Below, in pieces: positions 1 to 13,438 of a stretch of DNA of 64,000 nucleotides (the first letter of the stretch is position 1; each line of letters opens with the position of its first letter). Made by a program: the position numbers and the translations under genes. Source of the DNA: Euglena gracilis (lineage: Eukaryota > Euglenida > Euglenophyceae > Euglenales); the NCBI GenBank assembly GCA_039621445.1, contig CP154954.1, positions 49,455,847 to 49,519,846 of the forward strand, written 5' to 3'. The notes under the pieces were generated by a model. It had not been told where the DNA came from. It ran no database searches and was given only the letters and a program-made list of their open reading frames with translations.

Positions 1-2306
1 TCCACCGTATATCAGATGGAAATACAAACGACTTGACTGAGAGGTTGGAAATTTGGGGAAACGGGTGAAGGGAAAGAATTTCCGGCGCATAGCAACCAGG
101 CCAGGACAAGCCCAAACCCATTTTTGACCACGCTGTAAACTTAGGCAAAACGTTAGAAACGTGTAGCACTCACCCAATTCCTTCAATAACTCTGCATAAG
201 TTTGGAGAATCAGGTCCCCCCTGTACAGAGGGCGGAAGACTGCGCCACATATCAACATAGATATATTGCAGCCATAAACAGAAAATAAAATAAATAAAAT
301 AAATAAAGGTAATAGACATAAACTATTATCCCCCCCTGAGGGGTCCATTTCATTTTGGGCACCCTGAAGTGGGTTCTTTGGCATTTTTGCAGGGTAATTT
401 ATGTTATTTTAAGGAATGGGCTGAGGGCCACAATTGTTGTTCGGAAACAAATTATAGTTTCCAGTTAACAGCTTGACAGAGTTTAGGGTCAGGCCGAAAA
501 AAGAAATTGGGAAAGTAGGCCGAACTACGGAAATAGCTGAAATCAGGCCTAAATTGGGCCTAAATTTAGGTGTATATTCACAAGATGGATGGATGGATGG
601 ATGGATGGATGGATGGATGGATGGATGGATGGATGGATGGATGGATGGATGGATGGATGGATGGATGGATGGATGGTAGGATAGGCACGGCATGTAGGCA
701 GGATAGATAGATGTTGTGATAGATTTTTAAATTATCTCATTATTGTTACACATTATTGTTTCATTACATTACATTTGCATTGCATTGCATCACATTACAA
801 TACATTGCACTGCATTACATTACACTACATCATATTACATGACATCACATTACATTAGACAGACAGACATAAAGACAGAGAGATGGATGGACGGATGGAC
901 AGATAGATAGATTGATATGGTGGACTCTGAAAAAAAAAGTTCCCAGTGTTCACCTTGGCCCAATTTACCAGCTGACAACTTCCCGAGGGGGGGAGTGCAG
1001 CTGAATTGGAGCAAAGAATCCAATTTACTGGGAAATTGCTCGCTGCACCCCTGCCTGGGTCTTTCGTTCCCATCGGGTGCCCCCTTCAGCATGGACACAG
1101 CGGGTCAAAAGCCAAACGACCGGCAGAATGTGCAGTGCCTGGTCCAAGCCGGCGCCGAGATTTTAACGAAAAGGGGGAAGCCAAGGGCCGCAGGAGAAAG
1201 AGGAATGAGAAGATTGGGACGGGGGAAGAAGGGGGTGCGGAGAAAGAAGAAAGCGACAGCAAGGAGGGAGTGAAGATAGAGAGGAGAAAGAAGAAGGCGC
1301 CCCTATGGAAGATCGGAGGAAGACCGGGGGCGGTTAATGCGGAAGTAGCCGGAAAGAAAATGGGAAAGGAGGGGAAGAAAAACAGGAAAGAGGGGTGATG
1401 GATGGGAGGGGGGGAATCCTAGGGAGAGGGGGGCAGGGAAGAGCAAGGAGAAGACGGAGCAGGGGGAAAGAGAGGAGGAGTGGGGAGGAGGGGGGGGGTG
1501 GGATGAAAAGGAATACACCGCACAGCCCCCTCCCCCCCCCCCCCCCCCCCGCCCCCCCGCTCCTAAGGCCCTCGTCTTTCCGCAATCACCCGCCGCCCAG
1601 CAATTTCCCCCTTTTGACAACGCCAAATAGAAACCAGGTCGCGAATTGAAAAGGCACCTGCCCGATGGAACCCAGATCGCAGAAGGTGAAATATTGTCCA
1701 TGGGGGGATACAACATCGACTCTCGGCAAATGACAAAAAATGCTCAATTTCTGCATTTGGGCGTTTTAGGTGTCACAAAAAAGTCCAAACGTGGGACTTT
1801 TTCTTGTAAGTTTGTGAACATTTTGCAAATTGCTGTGGAATATTCAAAAAAAGCAAAAAAAACCTAAAAATTTTGATGTGAGGGAAGATGTGGTCCAAAT
1901 GCAGGATTTTTTCTTTGTCAAACTCATTTCCAAGCAGAACTCAGGAGGACACACAAAAAAAAAACCCGCAAAAACCTGAAGATTCGCCAAAAAAATATGG
2001 TTCTCCCCCCACCCCCTCATTATGCAGGATCATCGTCATATCACAGGACAGATGGTTCATGACTTCCGGACACAAAGGATGGGTCGTTGACTGACAGGGC
2101 ACCTGGCGAGCGTGCTGGGTTGTTATTGTTTTATTCTTAGAACCCGGGCCTCGTGTTTCGATAAACAAATCTAAGGCGTACAGAAAAATGGGGGAAAATG
2201 AAATTGTCCTTTGGTTTGACCTCACCCCCCAAAAAAGTCCTTGTCGAAAAGGGAATGAGCAATTGGGCCTCTGGCTGTGGTCACACAACAGCCTCATGCG
2301 GCACAC
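1..2306. other. Non-coding flank, likely last known TENT4 intron
   Basis: I see no supported exon here on either strand. It holds a GGAT microsatellite, an ATTACATT-rich stretch at about 760-860, a purine-rich block at about 1150-1520 on the plus strand, and a C run near 1531-1556. The TENT4 exon ending at 2307 finishes in phase 1 at a GT donor, so this stretch is probably intron. The remaining 3' exons of that gene would lie to the left of the window. Confidence 0.5.
584..676. repeat. (GGAT)n microsatellite
   Basis: About 23 uninterrupted tetranucleotide copies. It opens on both strands (Met-Asp-Gly-Trp or Ile-His-Pro-Ser repeats), which is an artefact and not a gene. Confidence 0.98.
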
Positions 2307-5300
2307 CTCCGGAGACGTCGTTGTCCGGGTTCTGGGGGTCCTCGATGGCCAGCCGGTACCCGGGCAGCCCCTTGCGGCGGTTGATCTCCATGTTGTCGCG
2401 GCCCGGCCGGAACTGCTCCTTCGGGACGTAGCAGCCGCCCCCGCGCACGGACAGGGCCACGTGGTCGTAGTCCAGCAGGAAGCCGTACCTGAGAATGGTG
2501 ACAGGTCGATGAGACCGGGGAGACCGGGGAGAGCATCGGGAACCCCGGGCGCGTGTCATTCCGAGTTCACAGCGGTGCACGGCAAAGCTCTTCTGAGACA
2601 CACAGTCGCGAAAGAAAATCTCTTTTTGTGTGCATCAAGATAATGAAATTCTGACCACTCGTGACTCGTGTTGGAGCAAAAGATTTACCCGTCACTCGAA
2701 CACGCCGACATGGCAGACCAAACCCCCAAAACCCATCAACCCACCACTTATTAGATGACCAGGAAATTGGTGATAAACAACGTTCACCCCAATCCCACCT
2801 GGAAATCTCAGGATCATCACAACCACACAAAATAAAAGATGGTAAACCGCTCCAAAAAATAAGACCTGGGTCTTATTTTTGGGTCCGTTGCTGGAAACCT
2901 CCAGGGGGTCTATTTTGGGGGTAGGCCTTATATTTGGATGTTTTCTTGACTGACCCATGCACGAAAAAAAACATCATTTTTCACGTTCCCAAAAAAACAC
3001 TAAAATTTTTCCTTTGGCTCTTCGCGCCACGTGTAATTCGGTGTAAATTGACGTTCACCAAGTTTTTTGCATTTCAAAAATATGCAAAATTTTGAAATTT
3101 CATCAGTTTTGTGAATGAAATTGGGGTGTTTTGGTTATGTTTTAGGTACCATCTCCGGCGCTTTGCACCGTCAGGGGGCCTTATTTTGGATTTTTGCTCG
3201 ATCGGCCCAGGGGGTCTTATTTTGGAAGGGTCTTATTTTGGGGGTTTATTTGGGGGAGGTCAAGTGAAACTCCTTCCAAAAAAAAGCCAAGTTGAGGTGT
3301 TTGGGCAACAGAAATGCACAACTCTGAACACTTTGCACGGAATAGGTTACAAAATAATACGGAATGCATAGCCATGCCAAGGAGAGAGTTGACACACAAA
3401 TGGAAGAAATCGATCAGCAACTTGCCAAGCGCAGGAGAATATCCAAAAGGATAAAACAAATGCTTTGAAACCAGTTGATCAAATGTTCATCTTTTCATTG
3501 TGTTCCAAGTTATGATTGCATTCTCAAATATACAGTGACGTTTCACCCGAATAATGTAAAAAACTGAAGCTCCTGCAACTCCTGATATCACCGCAAGGAA
3601 CTGATTGACTCAATACGATTTCCCATGTGTTATCCAGGAAGGACCAAATTGCAGATAAATACTCATCCACTAACCAAAGCAATCGACACAAAGAAATGGG
3701 CAGAATATTGTCCTGGCTGAGGGAAGTGTATGCCTGGTCGGTGTGGCTGTGGAACATCTGGAGCATATGGATGACCTGCCCAGCGGATCAGTGATTGGTT
3801 GGCTCTTGCACTGCTGTAACATTTTCCGTCTCACTCACCTCCCCAGGACATTTTCCCACGGGTGGAGGGGAGAGGGACAACGCGCTCCCCCATGCTCACG
3901 AGCAAAGCAGAACACACACCCAGCATTGCAGAAAACATGCAACGCAGGTTTTGTGGGCTTTGTGGTGGTGGCCCGGCACCCACACACCATCAGGGAGATG
4001 GAGTATGTGCTCAGCCCGCCGGTGAAGACCTCGTTCAGCTTGCGCTGCCGCAGGAAGGTCTTGATGATGAGAATGATGGGCCGCGACTGGGGGTACTGGT
4101 CCAGCAACCGGCGCACCTGCCCGGGGGAGGCGCACTCTCCGGTGTGAGGGGTGGCGGTTTGCTGCCGACGCCCAGTGTGGACATGAGTAACGGCGAAAAG
4201 TGGAGCCCCCACAGTACCTCGCAGTACACCACCCCCCAACCCCCCCACACACCCCTCCACCTCCAACCCCCCACACAACCCCAAAACACTACCCCCCACT
4301 ACCCCCCACATGAAAAAATTTGGCATCATTGTTTAACTTACTCGGCCGTCGGTCTTGTCCAGGCGGCGTCACCCTGGACCCCCCCCCAGAACCAAAATGA
4401 CAAATTCCCTCACCTGTGCAACCGAGACATCCAACTTAATGTCTTCGGACACCCCCCACCCCCCCCCCAACACCCACACCCCCACCCCCACATATACCCC
4501 TCACAGAACTCCACTTTTTGCCATATGTGCCCCAGAGGGTGGGGTTTCGGGTACAACCAGCTCCAGGATGGTCCCGGCCGGCACCCAAAAACAGGCAAAA
4601 TCTCCAAATCCAACTGGGTTGAAAAAGGGGGGGGGGAGGCCAAATTTCTCAGGTGAACCCCCCAAAGCTCTTTAGCAATGACTCGTTTTCAAAAATTTGG
4701 CTCTTTGTGCCAGAATTTTTTTTAGGTCCAGCCTAGCTTCGCCAGCTTGCCAAACTTTAATTCCACTTGACCCACTCGCGGGGAGGGTGGAGGGTCCACA
4801 GCCCGGCTGGGAGCTAGTTGCAAAAAAAAAGACGTTAAAAAAACAAAAAAAGACACTGGAAAAAATTGCCAGTTGCGTGCAAAATCCTTCAGCAGCTCTG
4901 CCAAGATATGCACTTGTCTGCTGGAGAGGACTTTTTCACCTTCTCCGGAGAAAATGTTTTTCAGCATGCAACCATATTTTGAGGTATTTTGATTTCGTTT
5001 TCAAAACATCTTGATTCAAAATCATGCAATTGGTTGGGCAAAAAGTCTAAAAAAATGACAAAAAGATTGACAAACAGTTTGGTCTCAGGGAAAAATTCAG
5101 TTCAAATTTTTCCAAATCGAAAAAAATTCCCGATAAAAAATGAAAAATTACCAGGGAAAAGAAAAGGCAAAAAAAAATGGTAAAAAAGAGCAATAATCTG
5201 CTAAAAAAAATGGGGGAAAAACGGGGGGATGGCAAAAACAACACATTTGTGTCTGCAAGGCAGCAGTGCAGCAAAATGGATTAAGACACAGAGCCCAGAA

Positions 5301-8300
5301 GTGGGATGCAGCGAAATGAATACGACATCAACCACTGCATCGACGGCGATACCATTTCTGTGTTCTGTCTGCCACCAATGGCGTTGACGCTGCAGTCGCA
5401 CTCCAGCTTGCTGACTTTGTCCGTAAACTTGACGATGGGCACCTTGGCCTGGATGTACCGGGGCTTCTCCAGGCACAGCCCCACCACCTCCAGCCGGACA
5501 CTAATCCTGCGCGCCAAGACAAGAGGCGTGGGCAACGAATCCGGTCCACACCTACCCCTTCCCCCCAATGTCGATAATGTCAGGTCTGCAAGGGGGTAAG
5601 AAAACTGCTGCGGTTGTCCATTGTAAATCTCACGTTGCCGTTTCAGTGGACAAAAGTATTACAAAAGAGCGTTAAACTGGACATGCGCACAGGGAGGAAA
5701 ACTCAGTTTTCCTGGGTATTGGGGATGCCAGAAACTGCTGGGACAGGGGGGAGAACACAACATGGATCCTCAAAAAAACGAGACATCAAAAAAAACGCAA
5801 AAAAAAAACGCAAAACAAAACACCAATATGCACAAAAAAGGTAAGGAAAACACAAAAAAAAACTGCTGAAGAGACTTAGCAAAACTTCACCCGGGGAATT
5901 TTTTTCATTGTCCAGCTGTGTTTTGATGTGTATTTTGATTAGATCCTGAAAATATGCTATTTGTTGCAAGGAAGGACAAAAAAAAGACAAAAAAATTGAC
6001 AAAAAAAGGTTCGGTCTCAGAAAAATCTGTAGTTCAGAATAAGGAATTTTTCTAAGCCGAAAGATTCCTGAAGCAAAAATTGAAAAACCACCAGGAAAAT
6101 GCAAAAAAAAGCCAAAAATACGGGGGAAAAAAGCAAAAACCTCGTTTGCATTCCCCTCCTGGGTGAAGATGGGGAAGGCAACTCCGCCCACTGGCGTGGA
6201 AATGACCGAAAGTCTCACACCTCTCCAGGGCCGCCTGTGGGGAGCAGGACGTGATGCCGTCCACGCAAATGTCCACGTCGCTGGCCGGGACCAGCAGCCC
6301 TGGCGGGGACCGGGGGGGGGGGCCAGGCACCTTCTTGTCCAGGGCAGGAGAGGGCCACGTCCGGATTTGTGAGGGGTGATGGGATGGGGTGGGGTGGACC
6401 GGCCAACCCAACTTCAAAATTGATTGGAACCCTGCAGCAACTCTCCTTCGGGTTTTACGGAGCAGCCATTGGCGGGGGGGGTTGCCACCGGGGTTTTTTT
6501 TTTAAAAAAAAACTGGGGGAGGGGGGTCCCCCCACCCACCGACCCACCCACCCACCCCCTGGGGGGCCCCCAGGGTGGAGTCCCGGGGAACCCACTCAAA
6601 AATCGCGAAAAATTCCCAAAATAGCACCTTTTCAAAAATTTTCGGCGCCTTCGGCGCCGAAAAGTATATCCCACTCCCCCTGGGGTGGCCCCCTCCGGGG
6701 GGGGGGGGCCGGACCCACCCACCCAACCCCCCCCTCCCCCTCGGGGTCCACGACTAAAAAAAACCCGTTTGACGATGGACATGAGAGCAAGCCTCTGCAC
6801 AGCACGATGACAAAATCGTAGAGGTGAGATGGGGTATGTAAAAAGACACAGAGAGCGCTGGACACCGGTCTTCATTGATCCAAAAACATGGACTTTGCAC
6901 TCTGGGAAGAGAGCATCTGGCCCGCGTTGAAGAACGTCCACCTGGGATGCAATGAAAGCACTTCCAATGCGAAAAAAAAAACTTGTCCCCGGGCCTATTC
7001 ATCCAACGAGTTGGGGCTGACAACCAATTCTTGAATTAAAATCCCACTCAGACGAATTCGTTGCAGCTGCTTCTTATAAAAGAATCAGTCTGGGGTCTAT
7101 GTGGGTGGCTGGCATGTCACACTTCGAAAGAGAGCAAGGTGCACAGGGGGGGGGATTGATATCGGAGGCCTTCGGAAAAATTGCGGAAAAATTGCGGAAA
7201 AATTGCGGAAATTGCGGAAAAATTGCGGAAAAATTGATATCGGGTATACACATTTCTGCTTGGGGGGACTTAGAAAATTTTCAATTGTGAGGTTCAGAAC
7301 ACCGCAACACCCACGTCGATGCAGGCGAGCACAAATCAACACGCTTGATGTTCTTTGCACAGGTGGGACGCACCCAAACCTGTGACCAGTGGTGCACCTG
7401 TGAGAAAAATTGGTAAACTGGGGGGGAACAACAAAACACAATAGCACACCTGTTGATCCATTTGAAGAATGGCTTGAACCCATTGCATCTTCCATCTTCG
7501 GTGGTGGGGAAAAAATTCTTCAAAAAAATGGTGAAAAAATGCGGAAAAATTGCGGAAATTGCGCAAAAATTGCGGAAAATTGCGGAAAATTGCGGAAATT
7601 GCGGAAAATTGCGGAAATTGCGGAAAAATTGCGGATATCAAATTTTCCCCCCGTGAGGTGCATCACTTAGGCGGCCGAATTCGCACTTAAGCTTTTTTCC
7701 TTTTGATGCGCGCAATTGCGCAAATTTACGATTTTTTTGTAACCCCTGGGACCCTGTACCCTGACAGCCGAAACACGATTTAAGAACTATGACACCCCTG
7801 TATTGGAGGGGATTAACCCCCAGTAGTTTGGCATGCATGCTGCAGACCGAGTGACACGAAGAGGGCTGATGGTGAGACTGGTGCTGTTGTACATCAAACG
7901 GGAGAGAGACACACACCCCTTGTTACGACACTTGGAAATGGTGCTGACGTGCTGTCTGAACTGGCTGTGATACTACCGCCACCGGTGAGAACTCACTGAG
8001 CCTCGCTGGATAACAACACCACAGACACACAGACTACGTGAGGCAGTCATCACGCAATTGATGTGTGTTTATGGGCGCAATTGCGCAAATAAAAACAATT
8101 GTGTTTGATGGGCGCAATTGCGCAAATAAAACGTACACCGATGATGTTAAAATGACGTGTTGGTGGGCGCAAATGCGCGCATCAACATAATTGTTGATGC
8201 GCGCATTTGCGCAAATGCGCGCATCAAAATGTTTATGTTGATGCGCGCAAATGCGCGCACCAACATGTACTTTTACTTTCTATGTTAAAACAGACCAATG

Positions 8301-11300
8301 AGGACCATACCCCAGGAGGTTTAAAAACGTGATGGGCGAGTTGATGCGCGCAATTGCGCAAATAAACATAATTACGTTTGGTGCGCGCATTTGCAAATTC
8401 AAAATGATGGGTTTGTAGGAGCCTTAAAGCACACAAACAAAGTTGTGTTTATTTGCGCAAATGCGCGCATCAAAACACATCAGTTGTGTGATACCATCTC
8501 CTCCTCCGTGACAGCTGGTGAACGCAACTCCTCACGCCAACCAATGATTTGCACCACAATTACGTGGCGTTGAAACTTGTGGTGAGAGGCAGTGTGGAGT
8601 GTTCACTGGAACAGGGCATGTGACTGGCCAAAATTTGCCTGCCTTGCGTGTGTACATTTGCACTGCTGTTCCCCGGCCCGAACGGCCTGCTGTTTTGGCG
8701 TCATCTGTTTGGCAGTTAAACGTAATGAATTGACGACATGCAAACGACCTGTGACTGTTGAACACCTTTTGTGTAACAGGACTCCGTTGCAAGAAGACAA
8801 AATTTGGCACCTGAAATGCCCGGGATGTGTCGGGCCGTAGTCCGTTTTACGGTTTTATTTGCCATTTTCCCCTTCTTGAAATACGTAAAAAACACCAGTT
8901 TTTGTGCATAATTTGGGGGGAGTGGGTCCCACCGCTTTGATGCACCCAATGCAGTGGGAAAGCTTCAAGACTTCCTTGTACGCAAAGTAACGGGTGTTTG
9001 AGGGCCACCTCTCTCCAGCTGCTGGTTGCCATGCACTGGCACCAAGTCGTCCCCCCAGTCTAACACCCCGGTGGCGGGGTAAACCGTGGCCGCTGTGGTG
9101 GGTGTCGTTGCACCGGGGAGGTGGATGCCGGCGTGCTGGGTGCTGAAGCATCAGCAGCTGATGGGGCTGCAGCAGTGGAGCTGAGGCCGCAGGCCAGCGG
9201 CAGGGCCCTTGGGACCCAAAAATTGGTGCCGGTGGAGGTGCACCGTTGCTTGGTGGCTGTGAACCCACCTTCAAGAGATCCTATGTCTCCATCTTTTGTG
9301 GGACCTGTAAATGGTCAAAAAACGGCACCATAACACCATATCCCAGAGGGGACGGTGTAGTCATTTGGGTTGAACCCACTCAGAAGCCACTAAGGGTAGC
9401 TGTAGGAGGGCCAAATGAAGTCACTTATTACTCCTCCATTGGTGGTTTATTTGCGCATTTGCGCGCATCACGTTGTTTTATTTGCGCAAATGCGCAAATA
9501 AAACACATGTAAACTGAACAATTTACATCTGGTTTATTTGCGCATTTGCGCCCACAAAAAAACGTGATGTGCGCAAATGCGCAAATAAACCACTTCCGCT
9601 GTCGGCGTTTGACGGCCATGTTTCCGTCACACCGTTCTTCTTTGCGTTTGATGCGCGCAAATGCACGCATCAAACGCAAAACATGTTTATGCGCGCATTT
9701 GCGCAAATGCGCGCATAAACATGTTTTGTGTTTGATGTGTGCATTTGCGCGCATAAGCTTGCGTGTTGACAAACAGTGTGACAAGTCCACCAACTGGATG
9801 GCCCGTTGGTCCGAGCCGTCGCGGCCCCTTTGTCACACCGTTTATCAACGGCGTCAGATCGTGGGTGCCAAAGCCCCATCCTTGAAGGACATATTTGTGT
9901 TTGATGCGCGCAATTGCGCGCATCAAATGCAAACATATTTGGTGCGCGCATTTGCGCGCATCAAACGCAATTTTCTTCGCAGGTTCTTTGCCACACAACT
10001 GGTTGTGCGGGTCCCGGGTGTAAGCCGGGTGGGAGACACCCGTCCCCTTCATTCCCTTCATTCCCTGCGGACCCCGTTTCTTCCCCCTCTGCACATCCCT
10101 TCCCAAACACCCCGCACTCACCTTCCTTCCCCAGCGTCCTTCCCGTCGGCTCGATCACACCACACCCACACCCCGCGGCACTTCCTCCCTGCACATCAAC
10201 AAACAGCCCAAAAACATCACACCCAGGCGTCGCAAGCAACACAGTCCGGCAAACACCCAGGACGCACACCGCTGGCAGCTTGGACACACCCGGGGACACA
10301 GCCGAAAGGAGCAACAGGGGCAGTAAAGGTCCCGTTCCTATGGTGCTTTTTTGCGTTTTTTTCAGGGTGGGCCGGCAGGGTCCCGGGGGTTAGGGCCCAC
10401 AAAGTCCTTCCCGACACCCCCCAAAATCACCGTTTTTTTGCCAAAGTCCCGGGGGTCACACAGCCAAAATCAGAATTTTCCTCTTTTTTTGCACTCTCTT
10501 GTCAACGTATTTTCAAACCCCCCGGACCTTCACAGCCGAAACAAAGCACAATCAAAAAAATCGTAAATTTGCGCAAATGCGCGCATCAAACGAAAAAAGC
10601 TTAAGTGCGAATTAGGCCGCCTAAGCATCATAAACCTACTTTGCAACGGCTTCAGCCTACAAAGTCCGAACAAAAATTATGGGAAAATTTGGAAACGTAA
10701 CTTACATTTCCCAATTATTATTATATAGTATTTGATGTTACATATTATACACCATATGTTATATTATAGATTTATTATATTCATATTACATTATTATTAC
10801 ATTATTAATATTTGATGTTACATATTATACAACATTTATTATATTTTCGATTTATAAAATTCATATTACATTATATTGTGATTATTTTCCCCATTATGTT
10901 TTCCCCAGTGCACCTTTCCAATGCCTCTTTTGAGCCCAGGCAAATCACATTAAAAGCCGCGAACGTTCGTCCTCCATAGAGGACAGAGTGAAGATGAGTT
11001 ACCATAAAAACAGCCGCCACACACATTATTACATTTGCAAACGACGCATTTTTGAGCAGTTTCCTTGTCACACTCACAAACAACAGAGGATTTCTGGCAC
11101 CCTGAATGTAACACAAAAAATATTTTTCTACGAAATATTATTTCTATAATTTCACTTCTCCCATTTTTGATCACACCGTAAATTTTTGAACGGACTGTAA
11201 ACCAATTTTTCGAAGTCATAAACAAAGTGACAATGTCCAGACCGCATTCAATGCCGTTTTGTTCCCTGGGCACGAGAATTGTGAGGAGACGCAATTTCGG

Positions 11301-11530
11301 TGGGGCGCAGCCAACGGTGAAGGTTTTGGCGAGACCTCCCGAGGGCACAGTGTGCCACACCAGGCGGTTGATGAGGCGGTTGCGCAAAGCACGCTCAGCG
11401 GGGCGGGGCTCCATACGAACAGGGCCCCGCCCTTGGCCACGGTGGGGCGTGAGAAATGCGGCACAAGAGGGGTTGATAATGATAATTATGAGGATGGTGA
11501 GATAATAACAACAGCAACACCAAGAGCACG

Positions 11531-11615
<85 letters not shown>

Positions 11616-12267
11616 TCAGCAGCAGCAACAACAACAACAACGAAAACAATATCAACAATAATTTAATATAAATGAGAATTTTTTAATCAATAATAATATT
11701 TTTTTTCGGGGTAAATGAACCGACGGTTGCGTGGACCTGCGGCAGCGGCGGAGTCGGCAAGCAGAGTTTGATGGGAACAGCATCACCCCCACACCCGAGC
11801 ATCCGGGGATGGGGCCGGGAGGTGCCCTGGGGGTACCGCATCCAGTCCACGATCTCCTCGTGCAGGCTGGCGTGCGCCTCCCGGTAGCCGAGGTACCGCG
11901 TCCGCGCCCACGGGGGGAGCGGCAGGTGGTGCTCCGGGGCCGCCGCCTCCGCCGCCGCTGGCTTCTGCCGAGGGGGGAGGGGGCAACGGCAACAACACGG
12001 GGCATTCTTGACGATGGACACTCAGAGGCTTCCATGTGAGTTGTTCTGAGTCAAGCATGGGGGGGGGGGGGGGCTGTGGACGGTGCACCGGGGGAGAACG
12101 ATGTGACGGCGGCCACGGGATGGCTTTCCAGTCGGGACGCCGGGGCTCCTGCCCGGAGCGGGGAGGGGCAGCGCACCGCCGGTGTGTCGCTGAACGTCAG
12201 GAAGTTGCCCAGCCCCTCCGCAGCCTTCGGGGCCGCCTTGGGGGCTGGCTTGGGGGTCGGGGCCGTG
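2307..12267 (-). CDS. TENT4/Trf4-type non-canonical poly(A) polymerase core
   Basis: Ten minus-strand exons in order: 12177-12267, 11787-11964, 11361-11431, 6866-6941, 6221-6299, 5353-5506, 3988-4116, about 3671-3775, 3398-3462, 2307-2488. They have GT-AG borders and agree in phase throughout. They encode the core of the TENT4 (PAPD5/7; yeast Trf4/5) nucleotidyltransferases, which add short 3' tails to nuclear RNAs for exosome decay. Visible motifs: a PPWA entry segment and LHEEIVDWMRY, then EPRPAER; the GS signature FGSMKTG; the two metal-binding Asp in SDVDIC; the third Asp in ECDCSVN; the nucleotide-recognition loop NEVFTGGLSTYS; LLIDFFHLYG; and the family hallmark IEDPQNPDND. The core therefore looks catalytically intact. 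The last family segment after NDV is missing and should lie left of the window. Less certain: the right border of the 3398 exon, the left border of 3671-3775, and the extra residues encoded around 11787. The 4.4-kb intron after 11361 holds two mobile elements. The gene start is not seen here; it may continue from the zinc-knuckle exons upstream. Confidence 0.92.
6476..6765. repeat. GGCGCC-hairpin repeat, family A, copy 1
   Basis: About 290 bp: G- and C-run arms enclose an AT-rich core with the palindrome TTCGGCGCCTTCGGCGCCGAA. Related copies, one of them inverted, lie near 42336-42540 and 56045-56312. It lies in the TENT4 intron between 6866 and 6299. Confidence 0.8.
7144..7655. mobile_element. 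CAGGGG-ended TIR element with 7-bp target duplication
   Basis: It begins CAGGGGGGGGGG then ATTGATATC and ends GATATCAAATTTT then CCCCCCGTG, so the ends are inverted repeats. Exact 7-bp direct repeats AGGTGCA flank it at 7137-7143 and 7656-7662. Just inside each end is an array of the word GCGGAAAATT (7160-7240 and 7540-7640), with unique sequence between. I see no transposase reading frame, so it is probably non-autonomous. It lies inside a TENT4 intron. Confidence 0.85.
7666..10625. mobile_element. 2.96-kb TIR element packed with GCGCAAATGCGC palindromes
   Basis: The ends are inverted repeats of about 70 bp: CTTAGGCGGCC, then ATTCGCACTTAAGC, a T run, a palindrome and ATTTACGA at the left, mirrored at the right (10555-10625). 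Direct repeats CATCA flank it (7661-7665 and 10626-10630). The interior (8070-8480, 9440-9980) carries more than a dozen palindromes of the form GATGCGCGCAAATGCGCGCATC. Long open frames here (for example 9546-10604 plus) are mostly translations of these palindromes. A Cys-rich frame at 8592-8840 plus and a minus frame ending near 8855 could be remnants of carried genes, but I do not recognise them. Confidence 0.82.
11531..11641. repeat. (CAA)n(CAG)n compound microsatellite
   Basis: CAA copies to about 11587, then CAG with one CAT, then CAA again. It lies in the short TENT4 intron between the 11361-11431 and 11787-11964 exons. Confidence 0.97.
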
Positions 12268-13438
12268 CTGTGACCGGGGAGGGGGGATGGTGAGGGGGGG
12301 GGGAGGGGCCGATTTTCACGGCCATGCACGCTGCAAAAGGCGAAATCATCGCCACCTGCTTAAAAATTATATTTTATATACACGAATGGATGCATTTATA
12401 TTATGTTTGTGCATACAATATAAATACCATATATACACACACCCGTATACACGCATATACGTATGCACATTGGGCAGCCCCGGTGGGCCAGCTAATGGGT
12501 GTTTTCACAGCGAAAAGGTTAGAAAATGTCAGAAAAAAGGTTAGGGGTTAAGGTGGGGCCGAAAGCTGAGGAGGTCACGCTGAAATTCCACCCATATTTA
12601 GGCCTGATTTCCGGCCTAACTTGGGCCAAAATCCTCACCCAAACTCTGTTCCCTAACCCTAACCCTAACCCTAACCCAACCCCTCCCTGTAACCGCGAGT
12701 GGGACTTCCATACTATTGGGTCCGGGCCCACTTCTTAAACAAGTGTTTAACTAAATGGACCGTCGTTCATTCAGTTACTGCCCCCCCCCCCCCGGGGACC
12801 CGGCAGTTAAAGGCTCACAGACACATGTAGCTGTGTGTATATATACACATATTGTATTCAAAAAAGAACTCACCCACAACCTTCCCCCAGACTCACTCTC
12901 CCATCTTTCAAAACATGCCCCAAAAATATTAAAAACTCCCAGCCTGCTGGATCACATTGACCCGATAAGTAAATAAATAATCTTGCACAACTCACCACAC
13001 ACATGACTGATGTGTGTGGTGAGACTGTGTCTGGTGCTCACCAAAGGCGTCCCATTTCCTCACAGTCAAACAAAAGACACATGCACGCACGCACACACGC
13101 GCACGCACACACAAGATATACACCTGGCGGCTGCACCATTTTTGGCGTCTGGCACTGCAGAAAGGGAAGAGGCAGAGGCATCAAAATCACCGCCACCTTC
13201 ATCGACCCTGGCCAACCACACAACTCCAATACATACCTAGCAGCAAACTCCCTGCCGGGCCTTGCCGGAGATGGGGTCCACAATTGTGATCGAGTGAATG
13301 GACAGGGCACAGAAGTGCGCAAGGCCACACACAACAAAATGGCAACAGAGTCAGTCGTGAAGAAAAGCCATGCGGCACATCACTGCGATGACAAACCACA
13401 CACCTCGAACCCGCACCACGCACCACAATGGCTAACAC
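12268..13438. other. Intronic stretch with a possible hidden exon near 13236-13290
   Basis: No confident exon. A GTATGT donor on the minus strand near 13235 follows an open stretch that ends in phase 2, which would fit the phase-2 start of the 12177-12267 exon. Its acceptor phase does not fit the exon at 13439. The rest is low-complexity DNA, with G or C runs at 12060-12072, 12295-12305 and 12781-12793. Confidence 0.35.
12650..12679. repeat. Interstitial CCCTAA telomere-like repeat
   Basis: About four and a half CCCTAA units next to GGCCTAA/TTAGGCC-rich sequence. Short CCCTAA or TTAGGG runs recur near 20000, 22850, 23045, 37575 and 40290, usually beside an inverted repeat, which points to dispersal with an element and not to a chromosome end. 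Confidence 0.8.

Noticed and set aside
7160-7640. CRISPR-like or satellite array from the GCGGAAA repeats
   Set aside because: Units are 7 to 10 bp with no unique spacers, and the arrays lie symmetrically inside a TIR element with a target duplication.
9546-10604. 352-residue plus-strand open frame
   Set aside because: The N-terminal third repeats a peptide produced by the GCGCAAATGCGC palindromes, the rest is Pro/Ser-rich and open by composition, and the complement is also open. It lies inside a TIR element with no recognisable domain.
12650-12679. Chromosome end (telomere)
   Set aside because: Only a few CCCTAA units, with genes on both sides and similar short runs elsewhere beside inverted repeats.
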